Shown: in pieces, positions 10,469-21,902 of the stretch
How the letters are laid out: each line of letters opens with the position of its first letter
Numbering within the stretch: the stretch's first letter is position 1
Assembly: GCA_905221605.1 (NCBI GenBank)
Contig: CAJNDS010002302.1
Coordinates: forward strand, 51,001 to 115,000
Length of the DNA stretch: 64,000 nucleotides
Direction: 5' to 3'
DNA from: Symbiodinium natans
Taxonomy: Eukaryota; Sar; Dinophyceae; Suessiales; Symbiodiniaceae
Program-made: the position numbers and the translations under genes
Notes under the pieces: model-generated
Told to the model about the DNA's origin: nothing
Database searches by the model: none
Seen by the model: only the letters and a program-made list of their open reading frames with translations

Positions 10469-10698
10469 AGTATGAGTAATTCAATTGTCGCATTCTTGCT
10501 TCTCAGAATCTGTTCGCTTTATTTTGTGAGTTGGTACGTAATCTTTGCTGGAAAGCAATTCTTTTCTAGCAGGGGGCCGGAGCGGGAAGGCGGAGGGAGG
10601 GGCGGGAGGAAGCGGGCGGGCTGATCTACAGCCTAAAGACCCTAAACCCTAAACCCGAAACTCGAAACCCTAAACCCTAAACCCTTAAGACTTCACGG

Positions 10699-10803
10699 TT
10701 TGCGCGAAAGATTCAGAGCCAAGGGCTCGAAGGACCAGAGGCCCTCGGCTGGGGGCCTCTGTGGAGAAGGAGGCACATCAGCAGCCTTTCAGAGCTTTCT
10801 AGG
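10699..10803 (+). CDS. exon-like island, unrecognised
   Basis: The plus frame reads ARKIQSQGLEGPEALGWG and continues to LWRRRHISSLSELS. A GATTCAG acceptor lies inside the frame. Telomere-type repeats lie on both sides. Confidence 0.4.
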
Positions 10804-11034
10804 GGGTTTAGGGCATTTAGGGTTTAGGGTTTAGGTTTTAGGGTTTTGGGCTTCGGGTCGAGGGTTTAGGGCTTTAGTGAGAGGTTTAGGGCTCAGGGTT
10901 TAGGGCTCCCCTCCTGTAGAAGACCAAGGCATGATGCAGCGAGTCTGGCGCTTGTAGAAGGGTTTAGGGTTTAGGGTTTAGGGTTTAGGGTTTAGGGTTT
11001 AGGGTTTAGGGATTCCAGGGAGGGTGAAGGCCTA

Positions 11035-11156
11035 CTTGGAGGTTCATATGGATACTTCTACGTAAGGCTACAAGCAGGGAAACTAAGGTTACAACCACAA
11101 CAACGGCACTTATAATCTTACTTAAGAGTACCCATGAACCTCCAAGTAGACGTAAG
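11035..11156. mobile_element. CTTGGAGGTTCA-family TIR element
   Basis: The ends CTTGGAGGTTCATATGG and CCCATGAACCTCCAAG are an inverted repeat. TA lies on both outer sides, compatible with a TA target or with the inverted repeat extending outward. Confidence 0.85.
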
Positions 11157-11245
11157 CTTTTCGGTGTAGGGCCCCAAGCCCCGCCGAAATCCTCTCCACC
11201 CCTAAGCCCTACACAAAAAAAAGGGATAGGGTTCAGGGTTTAGGG

Positions 11246-11331
11246 TTGGGACATTCCCCCTTATAATGACAATCCTTAGTAGGGATTCTAATAGGCTAAG
11301 GACTGCCAGAAAAAGGGGGAACATCCCAAGC
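11246..11331. mobile_element. TTGGGAYATTCCCCCTT-family TIR element
   Basis: The ends TTGGGACATTCCCCCTT and AAGGGGGAACATCCCAA are a 17-bp inverted repeat with two mismatches. Related half-copies with the same GGGGGAACATCCCAA end lie near 60890-60990 and 61740-61800. Confidence 0.85.
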
Positions 11332-11518
11332 TTAGGGTCATAACCCTGTGCCTGAGATCTGATCCACCACTCCAACATCAACCCGAGTTTGGAGCTCAGA
11401 GCTCGGGATGTCGTGCTTTGGGCTTTGGGCTTCGGACTCGAAATTGGTTTAGGGTTTAGGGTTTAGGGTTTAGGGTTTAGTGTTCAGGGTTTGGGGTTTA
11501 GGGCTTAGGGTTGCTACC

Positions 11519-11640
11519 TCGAAGATCCTTCGCCCTGAAGCCTTTAGCCGCCGTGCCTCTGGTGGCACTGGCGGCACCAGCGGCGCCACTGCTGGTGGCT
11601 TCGCCGGCGCCGGCGCTGGCAAGGGTTTGCGGGCTTTGAT
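11519..11640 (-). CDS. exon-like island, proline-rich
   Basis: The minus frame reads PAPAPAKPPAVAPLVPPVPP and then EARRLKASGRRIFEVA. The plus strand is also open but only as a Gly/Ala repeat. Proline-rich linkers of this kind are common between domains; no function can be given. Confidence 0.35.
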
Positions 11641-12037
11641 CAGGGTTTTGGGTTTGGGGTCTCGGGTTTAGGGCTAGGGTTTAGGGTTTAGGGTTTAGGG
11701 TTTAGGGTTTAGGGTTTAGGGTTTAGGGTTTAGGGTTTAGGGCTTAGGGTTTAGGGTTTAGGGTTTAAGGTTTAGGGTTCAGGGTTTAGGGTTCAGGTTT
11801 CAGGGTTCAGGTTTCAGGGTTCAGGGTTTACGGAGGTTTGCGTTGGGCATGTAAGGGTTTTAGTATATCTGGTGGGAGCTCCTTTTTGCAAGTATCTCTG
11901 TTTCAATGGATTCTAAACACCAAACAAGCGGCACAACTAAATCTGCAGCTGATTTGAGATTCTGGTCTATACAAGGGGCACGCAAACACACCCACACTCG
12001 GGAAATAACACATCTGCGTTCAGGGGCCCTTAACGTA

Positions 12038-12177
12038 CTTGGAGGTTCAGGGTACTTACAACCCAACTATAAGTGTAGTTATAACCCACTTATAAGCCCC
12101 TGAAGCACCCGAATTGGGTTAGAAATGGGGTATAAGTACAGTTATGATTGGGTTACTAAGTACCTGGAACCTGCAAG
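12038..12177. mobile_element. CTTGGAGGTTCA-family TIR element, long form
   Basis: It begins CTTGGAGGTTCAGGGTACTT and ends ACCTGGAACCTGCAAG. Inside, CCCAACTATAA-type and TTATAACCCACTTATAAG-type blocks recur inverted, giving a nearly palindromic element. Confidence 0.85.
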
Positions 12178-12852
12178 TAAACCCTAAACCCTAAACCAAA
12201 ACCCTACCATGTGAGCTGCCTATGCGCGTTACGAATTCTGAGACACCGCGCCACAAGCACCCACCTGCGCACTCAGTACCAAGTCGACCCCTAAACCCTA
12301 AACCCTAAACCCTATAACCCTAAACCCTAAACCCTAGACCCTAAACCCTAAACCCTGAACTCAGAAAGGGAAAACAAAAACCAAGGGACCTCTCTAGGAA
12401 ACAGGCCCAGCCACCTGGCGCCATCACAGGAGAGGCGGATGGAGGCCTCAGTCTGCGTCCTATAGGGAGTTTTAGGTGGTTTAGGGTTAGGGTTTGGGGT
12501 TTAGGGTTTAGGGTTTGGGGTTTAAAGGTTTCGAGGTCGGTGGCCTCTTGATCTGTTGCCCTTATACCTTAATATAGCCCCTATTCTCTAATATGAACCC
12601 CGAATATCATGCCTCTTATTATATCACAGAAGCCCTACTTACAGAGGCCACCAACCCATAGAGGGTTTAAAGGTTTGGAGATCTAGGGTTTTGGGGTTGT
12701 TCAGGGTTTAGGGCTTCGGCTTCAGAGTCTATGGGTTTTGAACTGATTTGGGCTTTCTAAGGTCTAGGGGTTTAGGGTTTTTGTGGTCTATTTTAGGATC
12801 CAGGGTTCAATGGTTGAGTTCGGGGCTTCGGGGTGCTGTGGCTTTGGCCAAG

Positions 12853-12893
12853 GGGCGTCCGCAGCGTGAAGGACGGATGCTATGCGGCAGCAT
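12853..12893 (+). CDS. microexon candidate, 41 nt
   Basis: The acceptor GGCCAAG|GGG and a textbook donor CAT|GTGAGT bound 41 nt encoding GRPQREGRMLCGS. No family is recognised. Confidence 0.4.
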
Positions 12894-12954
12894 GTGAGTA
12901 GTTCCGTAAATCAGGGCTAGTGTTGGGGGGGTCCTGATTTCAAGGGCTGATGTA

Positions 12955-13030
12955 GAGAACTACCCACGTTGACGCAAGAACTGTTCCCTCCGTCTGAGAT
13001 GCCACACTGTAGGCTGGCAGTGGGTTGCTC
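12955..13030 (-). CDS. exon-like island, unrecognised
   Basis: After a CTGCGCAG acceptor the minus frame reads EQPTASLQCGISDGGNSS. The left boundary is not fixed. Confidence 0.4.
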
Positions 13031-13253
13031 CTGCGCAGGAAAGTGCAGGCACATGTTAAGTAAACCCTAAACCCTAACCCCTAAACCCTAAACCCTAAAC
13101 CTTAAACCCTAAACCCTAAACCCTGAACCCTAAACCCTAAACCCTAACCCGAATCCCTAAAATCAGGGATTACTGCACCTTAAGCCGCCAAAAAGGCCGA
13201 GCATAATAGCTCAAGCTTGGATACTTTCAAGGCTGGAAAACTGTGTAGAATTG

Positions 13254-13365
13254 CTAGGCTGCCCAGTAACCTAGGCTTAAAACGGGTGCCCTGTTTTGCT
13301 TAAAGGGGTTATAAGGGAACCTAAACCCCCCAAAAAGTGAATAAGGATACTACTGGGCATCCTAG
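13254..13365. mobile_element. TIR element (CTAGG family), intact and empty
   Basis: A complete 112-bp element begins CTAGGCTGCCCAGTAACC and ends TACTACTGGGCATCCTAG. It is flanked by the 4-bp duplication ATTG (13250-13253 and 13366-13369). It is the uninterrupted form of the copy at 2838-2998. Confidence 0.93.
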
Positions 13366-13887
13366 ATTGTGTAGTTCTATCCCACCCAAGACGGTTGGAA
13401 TTGGTCACTTCTCTAAGATATGGTCCTTGTGGGGTTACTACTTCACGGCGGCCTCGAATATCTAGGGTACCCCAACAAAAAGGGACCAGATTGTTGAGAG
13501 CTGACCATATAAGTCGACAGAGGGCTGAAGGGTTTAGGGTTTAGGGTTTAGGGTTTAGGATTTAGGGCTTAGGGTTTAGGAGTCGTTTTTTTAAGTCATA
13601 TAAGTGAAGAAGTGCCATGGACCTCCAAGTATCTCTGTGCCCGATCTGTGTCTGATAAGTCGACAGAGGGCTGAAGGGTTTAGGGTTTAGGGTTTAGGGT
13701 TTAGGGTTTAGGGTTTAGGAGTCGTTTTTTTTTTTTTACCCCAAACCCCAAACCCCAAACCCCAAACCCCAAACCCCAAACCCCAAACCCCAAACCCCAA
13801 ACCCAACCCAAACCAACCCCAAACCCCAAACCCCAAACCCCAAACCCCCAAACCCCCAAACCCCCAAACCCCCAAACCCCAAACCCC

Positions 13888-13955
13888 AATGCCTTTGCCA
13901 TCTCGGGCACGGGAGGGTGAGGTGGTGGCGGAGGCGGAAGATGGGGCACCTCCAC
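13888..13955 (-). CDS. exon-like island, polyproline
   Basis: The minus frame reads EVPHLPPPPPPHPPVPEMAK and then runs into GGGGTTT repeats (GFGVWG translation), where the real exon must end. Confidence 0.35.
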
Positions 13956-14233
13956 AGTAGCTGCTTCATTGTTGGGGGCATATTAAAAGTTATCATTAAA
14001 AAAACCTTATTGGGAATTTAAGATGACAAAAATGCAAAAATCACAACCAACAAGGACCCCGCAGGTCTTGAGGGGTTTGGAGCTTGAGGCAGGGATTCAG
14101 AGTTTAGGGTTCAGGGGTTAGGGCTAGGGTTCGACTAGGGTTTGGGCGTTTTATTGTCTAGGGTTTAACTAGGGTTTCGCGTTTAGGGTAGGAATTTTAA
14201 GGAATAGATTTAGAGCCTAAGGGTTTGAGGCAC

Positions 14234-14314
14234 AATGCAGAGCTGTCTATGATGGCGCTGCGAGTGGTCTCCGGGGCTGGTCCGTTGGGGCAGTGGACGA
14301 CCCTCGTGGCTTAA
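14234..14314 (+). CDS. exon-like island with stop
   Basis: The plus frame reads NAELSMMALRVVSGAGPLG and continues to QWTTLVA before TAA. No family is recognised. Confidence 0.4.
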   Translation, partial: NAELSMMALRVVSGAGPLGQWTTLVA

Positions 14315-14593
14315 TGTCTACTTCTGGGGTGCAGGGTTATCAACCTTAGAGCAACAAACGAATGTTCGAACCAGCCAGAGCGATCGTAGCTACCGCACTC
14401 ACCCCCCCCCCCTTTAAAAGTAGTATAACTACCCGCCAAGTATATAGAACGTGAAGGGCTCATCCTCGAATTTCTGGACAACAAACACCTTGTGATTTTA
14501 TATGCCTGTAGGGGCTTCTTGGGCTTCAGGTCTAGGTCCTGTAGACAAATGTATAGGTCTTGGATTACTTTAAGGTTCAGGGTTTACCCCATA

Positions 14594-14692
14594 GTAGCTA
14601 TACTCCCCAAAGAACCTGAAAAACATAATATGGATGATATCCTCTTAAGTTTTATACAGACAAAAACAAAATAATTCCCGAGGGGGATATAG
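14594..14692 (+). mobile_element. CTATACTCCCC-family introner, target duplication GTAG
   Basis: The element runs from CTATACTCCCCAAAG to CCGAGGGGGATATAG and is flanked by GTAG at 14594-14597 and 14693-14696. Taken as a plus-strand intron it would start GTAG and end ATATAG, leaving one GTAG copy. Its internal ATCCTCTTAAGTTTTATAC block matches the intron copies in the ankyrin gene. Confidence 0.8.
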
Positions 14693-14826
14693 GTAGCACT
14701 TTCGATTCTCAAGGAATAACCGGACAAGCCACAAATTGGCGTGCACCCAAAAAACGCGCTTCAAGAGACGCTGAACCCGAAGACCCGCAGCACAAGGCTT
14801 GTTTCACAAGGGGCTCCCTTTTGTAG
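14693..14826 (+). CDS. exon-like segment after an introner
   Basis: Directly after the introner acceptor, one frame reads STFDSQGITGQATNWRAPKK, continues through RASRDAEPEDPQHK and stops at TAG. Another frame continues from the upstream open frame (YRSWITLRFRVYPI) but stops after a few codons. The first is the better coding candidate. Confidence 0.45.
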
Positions 14827-16989
14827 GGTTTAGGGTTTAGGGTTTAGGGTTTAGGGTTTAGGGTTTAGGGTTTAGGGTTTAGGGTTTAGGGTTTAGGGCC
14901 AGTTTATGGTTTAGGATCCCAAGAAGCCACATAAACATCAGGAGTCTACAAACATGGTTTTTCCGCAGTCCCCCTCATGGGGGCCCGTATACGCCCAAAG
15001 TAGGATCTTTTATGTTTGTCTGGTTTTAGAAGGCCCTAACATTGGGGGTCCTGATAGGGCTTAGGGTTCGTAAGGGCTTCCAGTATCGAAAACCAGTACA
15101 TACCCTGCTTGCTAAGGGCCTACTTTGAGAAACCCGTATCATGCAGACACCACAAAAACATATCAAGTGCCTTGAAAGACCCGTAAAAACTAAACCCGAA
15201 ATCCGAACACTCCCACCCCCACCTCCCCACCCCTCGACTGTGTCCGTAAGCCCTCAACCTTAACCCCGAACCCCCTAAACCCTACCCCTCAACAACTTCC
15301 CGGTCTTCTGCCAGGTTACCGGCGGGCGCAGGCCCGCTGCCTCCACGGCCAGTGTGTAGTGGGGTTTAGAGTTTAGGGTTTAGGGGTCTGATGCAGCTAA
15401 TTGGACCGGAAGGGTTTTGGGGTCTTAGGGCTTTAGGGTTTAGGGTTTAAGGTTCTGGGAGGACCCAAAATCCCTACTGTGTAGCCACCCCGGCGCTTGG
15501 GATGCAGCACCCAAAATAGTCTGCATAATTCGGTTTAGGGTTTAGGGTTTAGGGCGTGCCAAACGGAAGCGCGCTTTGGGAGCGCGCAGTAGTCTGCAGA
15601 CCTACCCACCCCAAGACCGCCCACTTACAACTCTCAAGGAGTTAAGACCTTCTTCTATTTTTTACAAAGCAGCACATGGGTCAGCACTCACGCCCTTTCG
15701 AGACCTCCACAAGTGCGTGGACAGCTTGGGTTGGGCCAGGGAAGGCAGGGCCACGGAAACAGGGCAGGCCAGGCTGGCGGGGGTGCGTGGGCCGGCCAGG
15801 GAGGCAGGAAGACACCAGTACCAGCAGATAGCAGCAGAGGGCAGTTCCGGGCCACAGCCCTGCCTGCCCGCAACTTGGATTGGCGCAAAGGGGCTAAGGC
15901 CAGGGAGGCAGGGCCAGGAACACAGGACAAAGGCAGTGCGGACAGGATTTAGGGCTTAGGGCTTAGGGCTTAGGGTTTAGGGTGCGCAATGCGGGGGGGG
16001 GGGGGACGAAGAGGGGGTTCCGAAAAGTCGGGGATCCTACGATGAGGACCATCGTAATTCTGGACGTAAGCTACCTGGCTGGGGGTCAAAAATCGCAAAA
16101 CCCCAAGCCCCAATTCCCTAAACCCTAAACCCCAAGCCCTAAACCCTAAACCCTAAACCAGCAACCCCAAACCCCTATAAGCCACAATTCCTAAAGAACC
16201 AGCTTTGGGCTTTGGCTTCGGTTGAACCTGCGACCTTTGGAATTGCACCTAAGGGTCTAAATGGATTTAGTAGAGGGTTCAGGGTTTAGGGTTTCGGGCT
16301 TAGGGTTTAAGAATTAGGGTTTAGGATTTAGGGTTTCGGGTTTAGGGGTAGGGGTAGGTTTGGGATTTAGGATTTAGGATTTAGGATTTAGGCTTTAGGA
16401 TTTAGGATTTAGGGTTTAGAGTTTAGGGTTTGGGGTTTAGGGTTTAGGGTAATCCCAACTCAGAAACCCTCAGCCCCCGAGTGAAGAGCTTTCACTGATC
16501 CAATTGGAAGCCTTCAGGCTACACACCCTGTGAACAGTGGACTCAACAATTCGCAGCCCTAAACCTTTCAACCCTGAAAGCCTAAGCCTCAAACCCTAAA
16601 CCATAAACCCTAAACCTAAACCCTAAACCTTAAACCCTAAACCCTAAACCCTGAAAGCCTAAGCCTCTACAGCGCTATCAGCCCACTGGAACGGGGCTGC
16701 AAGCTCCTAGCAGCCCCCTCAAGTCACCCAACGCCACTGGAACCGGCAACCCCTACAAACAACCCTAAACCCTGAACCCCAAAACTTCAACCCCTAAACC
16801 CTAAACCCTAAACCCTAAACCCTAAAGCCCAAACATCAAACCCTACGTAACTTCCTTGCCAAGCCTGGCCGAGGTCCGGGGGCACGTCCGGCCTCGGTGG
16901 TACGTCGTTAGTTATAGAGCTGGGGTTGTGGGGAGGGTTTAGGGTTTAGGGTTTGGGGTTTAGGGTTTGGGGTTTAGGGTAAAAGGTTG

Positions 16990-17065
16990 TAGGTTCTACT
17001 TGGGGGTCCCTGGATGCAACTGTGCTTGCAGGTGAACTGCTGCTGTTCGCGGGCTCTGTTTCAGC
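16990..17065 (-). CDS. exon-like island, Ser/Pro-rich
   Basis: The minus frame reads AETEPANSSSSPASTVASRD. Such sequence suits a disordered linker. Boundaries are approximate. Confidence 0.35.
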
Positions 17066-18255
17066 CATAAACCCTAAACCCTAAACTGACCAAACACCCT
17101 CTTTGTGCTTTTGGTTCTACGCTGACTAACGAATTTTCAGGCCCAAGCCCTAAACACGAAGAAGACAAAGGGTAGCAGACTGCATATCTCCAACCCCATA
17201 GCCCCTTTCTTGCCCCAAAGACTCCCCCAAAGCTTGAAGACCCGTTTAGGGTTTAGGATTCAGGGTTTAGGGCTACTTGAAGGTTCATGAGTAGTGAACC
17301 TCAAGGAGTTTCGGGCCCAGGGAAGGGTAAAACCACTTAGGGAGGCGCCCAAAACCCTTAACTTCACAGCCCCCAACCCCCTAAACCCTAAACCCCAAAC
17401 CCTAAACCCAAAGATCACTCCATCCGCCCTCAAGACCTGGAAGCCCTAACCAAAACAACAGAGTTGAAAGGATCATAGGCAGTTACAAGAAAGCCTAAAA
17501 CACCAAACCCTAAACCCGAAACCCGAAACCCGAAACCCTAAACCCTAAACCCGAAATACAGGATCCCCCGCCCCCAAGAAGCGATGACTTAAACAGTAGT
17601 AGGGAACATTTGCGGTCTTACCCCCCCGTAGGAAAGAGGTTCAGGGAGCCGGCTAGAAGGGTTTAGGGTTTCGGGCCCTTTTCAAGCCGACCAGGAAGTT
17701 ATCAAACTGCCCAAGCTCGTACCTAGACTAGGGGTATAAGGACCCCTAGAAGGGACCCTTAATCATCTTATTCCCTAGAAAACCTTTTTTTTAGCCCCTT
17801 TATATACCTTACAGAGTCCCTACGTGCCTAAATAACCCCTAAATAACCCCTAAGGTCCCTTATAAGGGTCCCTCCCTTTTGTCCCTTGACTAGAAACCCA
17901 AACCCCAAACCCAACAAACCCTAAACCCAACAAACCCTAAACCCCAAAGACTGCTCAGAATCCCAGCTTTCACCTTCCCAAGCCCAGCCCTAAAGCCTGA
18001 ATCCTAGACCCTTAACTGGGGTAGGTGTAAGGGTATTTAGAATAAAACATTATGTTCAAACCTACCCCCTGTTAACCCTCAACCCTGAATCCTAAACCCT
18101 CAACCCTAAAACGGTAGCCCTAAACCCTAGACCTCTACACCTCTAAACCCCTAAGCCCCTAAGCCCCTAAACCCCTAAACCCCTAAACCCCTATACCCCT
18201 AAACCCCTCAACCCCTAAACCCCTAAACCCTCAACCTCCACAGCAGCCCTTGTAG

Positions 18256-18338
18256 GGCCCGGGCGGTGCGGCTGGCGCAGACGGGGCGCCGACCGGCACA
18301 GCAGGTGGTCCAGGGGCTTCGGCCTGGCTTGCCCAAAG
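18256..18338 (+). CDS. exon-like island, Gly/Ala-rich
   Basis: The plus frame reads GPGGAAGADGAPTGTAGGPG followed by ASAWLAQ. Only composition and an open frame support it. Confidence 0.3.
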
Positions 18339-18938
18339 AACCCTAAACCCTAAACCCGAAACGCTAAACACTGAGGGTTTAGGGTTTAGGATGAGGGTTT
18401 AGGATTTAGGGAGGCCTCCAAGCTCCTGACTGAGGAGAGGTTGGAGGGCGCTTGGGGGGAGTCTGAAAAAATATAGAATATCCCCTAAAGCCCTACACCC
18501 TAAACCCTAAAATCTAAACCCTAAAACCCTAAAACCCTAAAGCCCGAAAACCCTAGAACCCTTGACGGGTCCCATGATCCGAATCGTCTGCTTTTTTAGG
18601 GTTTAGGATTTAGGGTTTGGAGTTTCGGCGTACTTATGGCCCAATTACAAGTATTAAAAGTGTGGATAGAACCCACCTGAAAGGCCCCTTAACTTAAGTA
18701 CCCTCGTCGGGGTATATTTGGTTATCAGTAACCCAAACCCTAAACCGTAAACCCTAAACCCTAAATCCCCAGAATTGGGTTCCTAAGTACTACGAACCTC
18801 CAAGTGTACATCCCCCTATACGTAGCCCTTCAAGGGATTGTCTGGGGACCCTAATTTTTCCCCCGTCCCTAGAAGATCCTAAACTCTGAAACCCTGAAAT
18901 CCAGAAACCCAGAAACCCAGAAACCCTGAAACCCTGAC

Positions 18939-19043
18939 CCTAAACCCTAAACCCTAAACCCTAAACCCTAAACCCTAAACCCTAAACCCTAAACCCTAAA
19001 CCCTAAACCCTAAACCCTAAACCCTAAACCCTAAACCCTAAAC
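18939..19043 (-). repeat. telomere-type CCCTAAA array
   Basis: About fifteen perfect CCCTAAA units ending directly at an exon-like island. Confidence 0.97.
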
Positions 19044-19125
19044 CCCCTTGCGCCTGCGGCGCGGGAGGCACAGCCGGCTCTTCCTTCTTCTTCTTCGTCA
19101 GCACACGGTCCTTGGTGAGCCAAGA
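19044..19125 (-). CDS. exon-like island, Lys-rich then Pro-rich
   Basis: The minus frame reads SWLTKDRVLTKKKKEEPAVP and then PAPQAQG. It ends at the CCCTAAA array, on whose antisense side the next donor could lie. Confidence 0.45.
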
Positions 19126-19504
19126 GTCTGGGGCTTCAGGGTTAGGGTTTGGGGTTTAGGGTTTGGGGTTTGGGGCTTAGCCCGGCTGCACCCTACACCC
19201 AGGGTTTGGGGTTTAGGGTTTGGGGTTTAGGGTTTGGGGTTTAGTATGGGTTTGGGGTTTAGGGTTTAGGGGTTGGGGTTTAGGGGTTGGGGTTTAGGGT
19301 TTGGGGTTTGAGGTTTAGGGTGTAGGTTTTTGACTTAGTAAGTCTACGCCTAGAAACCCTATAAGAGTCCCCTACCCGCCCTAACCCACCATACTACCCG
19401 CACTGAGTCAAAATGGCTTCCCAGGACCCTAAACCCTACGCCTCAAACCCTAAACTTGGGGCGGGGCTCTACCATCATTTGCAGGCCTCTACTATGACAG
19501 AAAT

Positions 19505-19835
19505 GCTCACCGGTAACGGGGCTTGTAACGGAAACTGTAACGGAAAGGAGCGGAGCTGTAACGGTTTCGCGGAGCTGTAACGGAGCCGTATCGGAAGGCT
19601 GCAACGGAGCACGACTGGCTGTAGCGATGCTGTAGCGGAAGCTGTAACGGAGCCGTAGCAGAAGCAGAAACTGGACAACGGACCTGTAACGGACCTGTAT
19701 AACTGAGCTGTAACGGAAGCCGTAACGGAGCTGTACGGAGGTGCAAACGCAGCTGCAACGGAGCTGTATAACGGAGCTGTAACGGAAGTAACGGAAGCTG
19801 CAAGGGAGCTGTAACGGATGTCTAACGGAGGGTCC
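19505..19835 (-). repeat. CTGTAACGGAAG minisatellite
   Basis: Degenerate tandem copies of a 12-bp unit near GAGCTGTAACGG, with shorter and longer variants, run for about 330 bp. They translate in all three minus frames to repetitive peptides (for example SVTAPLQL), which explains three overlapping long open frames. The repeat is flanked by the related stretch CCATCATTT...GAAATGATGG (about 19470 and 19862). Confidence 0.85.
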
Positions 19836-20719
19836 ACGGTGGGTAGCGCAAATCCCATATAGGAAATGATGGTAGAGCCCACCCCCAACCCTAAACCATA
19901 AACCCCAAAACCCGAGCATAAACTCCACTGAGACCGTGGCCAGAAATGAGTTCATAGGATTCCGTGTTGGTCCGACCTTCTCCGGCGCTGCCGCGCCTGT
20001 GTCCGGCTTAGGTCTATGGGGTAACAGGGTTTAGGGTTTAGGGTTTAGGGTTTAGGGCTAGGGGGGGGGGGGGGTAAGAAGATGTTGATATTGGGTTCAG
20101 GGCTTAGGGTCTTGAGTCGACATTCTGCGCTCTTTTTGTACTCTCTATGCGAGAATATTCGTTCTACTTCAGGGCCTTTAGGGTTTAGGGTTTAGGGCTT
20201 AGGGCTTAGGATTTAGGGTTCAGGGTCTAGGGTACCGCAGAAGGCTCAGAAACCTGAGCAAGCCTCATAGGCACCCATAGTGTGACATGAGCCGATGCCA
20301 CGAAGTGAGTCGCGAAAGGGGCCATTCGTGGTTCGATTTTTTTTTTTTTTTGGGGGGGGGGTTTCCGACAATAGGGAGGGTTTAGGGTTTAGGGTTTAGG
20401 GTTCAGGGTTTAGGGTCTAGGAGTACCTTATTGGGGTCCATATTATAAGGGGATCCTGCTATTTGGGGGCCTCGGCTTTGGTTTTTTTACGAAGTTATCG
20501 TGCTTTTCATCCCCTTTGATGCCGTTTTGGAGGCCTCTCGAAGGGCCCCGCGCGAATTTGGAGGAATTTGGGGCAGGGTCGGCGGCACGGGCGCTGGCCC
20601 CATAAAGCTAGTGCTTTAGAACGACGCAGGCTTTTTTTTGTTGTGGGGTCCCCTATTTTCGTAGACCCCCCAGACCGCGCGCTATGAGCAACTGACAGGA
20701 CCCCGCCACATGTCAAAAG

Positions 20720-20833
20720 CTTGGTAGCCCAGTAACTATCTTGTACTAAGGGTGGCCTTTTGGGGGTTGGTTACTTTATAAGGGAACCCTGAACCCCAAA
20801 AAAGGGGCAAAGGGGCACTGCGAGGCTACCAAG
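20720..20833. mobile_element. CTTGGTAGCCC-family TIR element
   Basis: The ends CTTGGTAGCCCAGTAAC and GGCTACCAAG bound the typical interior with a TTTATAAGGGAACC-like block. The flanks AAAG and CAAG are a poor 4-bp match. On neither strand would the flank give a G-first donor, so it is probably not an intron. Confidence 0.85.
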
Positions 20834-20873
20834 CAAGTCAAGAGTTCAGGGTCTCGGGCTTGAGGTTCAGGGT

Positions 20874-20988
20874 TTGGTGCGGACTGGCGACAGTCGCCCT
20901 CCACCTCTTCAAGCCACCGAACGAAATCAACCAAAGCCCTCGGCAGCAACCCTGAGCCTTCGACACCCTTCAATATACCTACTTGCAT
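20874..20988 (-). CDS. exon-like island, helical, unrecognised
   Basis: The minus frame reads MQVGILKGVEGSGLLPRALV and then DFVRWLEEVEGDCRQ, an amphipathic, protein-like sequence. It then runs into telomere-like sequence, which would be intron. Confidence 0.5.
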
Positions 20989-21149
20989 AACGGGATTCCA
21001 AAACCAAACCCAAACAAAATGCCAACAGAGATCCTGATTTGACGGACACCCCCAGCCATGACTCCAATACCATACAGGTTAGCAGGTTCCAACACGGCAA
21101 ACAAAGGTAGCCTAACCCCTAAACCCTATATTCCCGAACCTACATATCT

Positions 21150-21272
21150 GCTAGACCCAGGAGTAACCTAGGAATGAAAAGGGTACCCTTTTTGGTTTTA
21201 GGGGATAATAAGGGAATCCCAACCCCAAAAAAAGGAAAAAAAGGGCCTACTCCGGGTCCTAGTTCCCCTAAA
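21150..21272. mobile_element. CTAGACC-family TIR element
   Basis: From CTAGACCCAGGAGTAACC to CCGGGTCCTAG, with an internal AAGGGAATCCC block and an AAAAGGGCC block before the end. It is followed at 21280-21320 by a second copy of the right half. Confidence 0.75.
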
Positions 21273-21333
21273 CCCTAAACTAAACCCCCCAAAAAAAGGG
21301 CCTATACTCCAGGTCCTAGTCTACTACAGCCAT

Positions 21334-21453
21334 GCAGGAGCCCCAGGCGTCTGCCTGTGGGAGAGGTCACGGGCTCAGGAGGCGCTGAGGGAGGCAGCTC
21401 GAGGGCACCTCTCAGCCGAAACTAAGGTTCCGGGGGGAGCGCCTAAGGCGTAA
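21334..21453 (+). CDS. exon-like island with stop, 39 residues
   Basis: After a CATGCAG acceptor region the frame reads AGAPGVCLWERSRAQEALRE and then AARGHLSAETKVPGGAP, ending at TAA. The helical, charged sequence looks genuine; no family is recognised. Confidence 0.45.
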   Translation, partial: AGAPGVCLWERSRAQEALREAARGHLSAETKVPGGAPKA

Positions 21454-21830
21454 ACCCAGATCTCTGAACTCTAAGTTTAGGGGTTTTTAGGGCTTAGGGT
21501 TTAGGGTTAACCCAGATCTCTGATTTCTAAACACTAGAAGTTTTGGGATCTACTTGCGAGCTAGGGTGAAGATGATGTTTAAAGTGAGGAGCAGGAGGCG
21601 CAACTCTCACACTCGAACGTTCAGTGGTGGTCATGGGTCCTGCCAAAGTCACGCGACAGCCTAAACTAAACCCTAAACCCTAAACCCTAAACCGGAAACC
21701 CTCAACCCTAAGCCCTAAGCCCTAAGCCCCTAAGCCCTAAGCCCTAAGCCCTAAGCCCTAAGCCCTATAAGCCCTAAGCCCTAAGCCCTAAGCCCTAAAC
21801 CCTAAACCCTCCCCCGCTCGCCGACGAGGC

Positions 21831-21902
21831 CTGCAGACGGAGCTGCTTCGGCTTTCACCATAGGGCCGCTTGGCGAGGCCTTCCAGGGCAGCCAAGGTGG
21901 AG
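21831..21902 (-). CDS. exon candidate with a GC donor
   Basis: A CCTAAG acceptor and a TGCAG|GC donor bound 72 nt encoding STLAALEGLAKRPYGESRSS. Confidence 0.4.

Noticed and set aside
15680-15950. Long GC-rich frames on both strands
   Set aside because: The region is a G-rich imperfect repeat around CCAGGGAGGCAGGG and is open in at least three frames.
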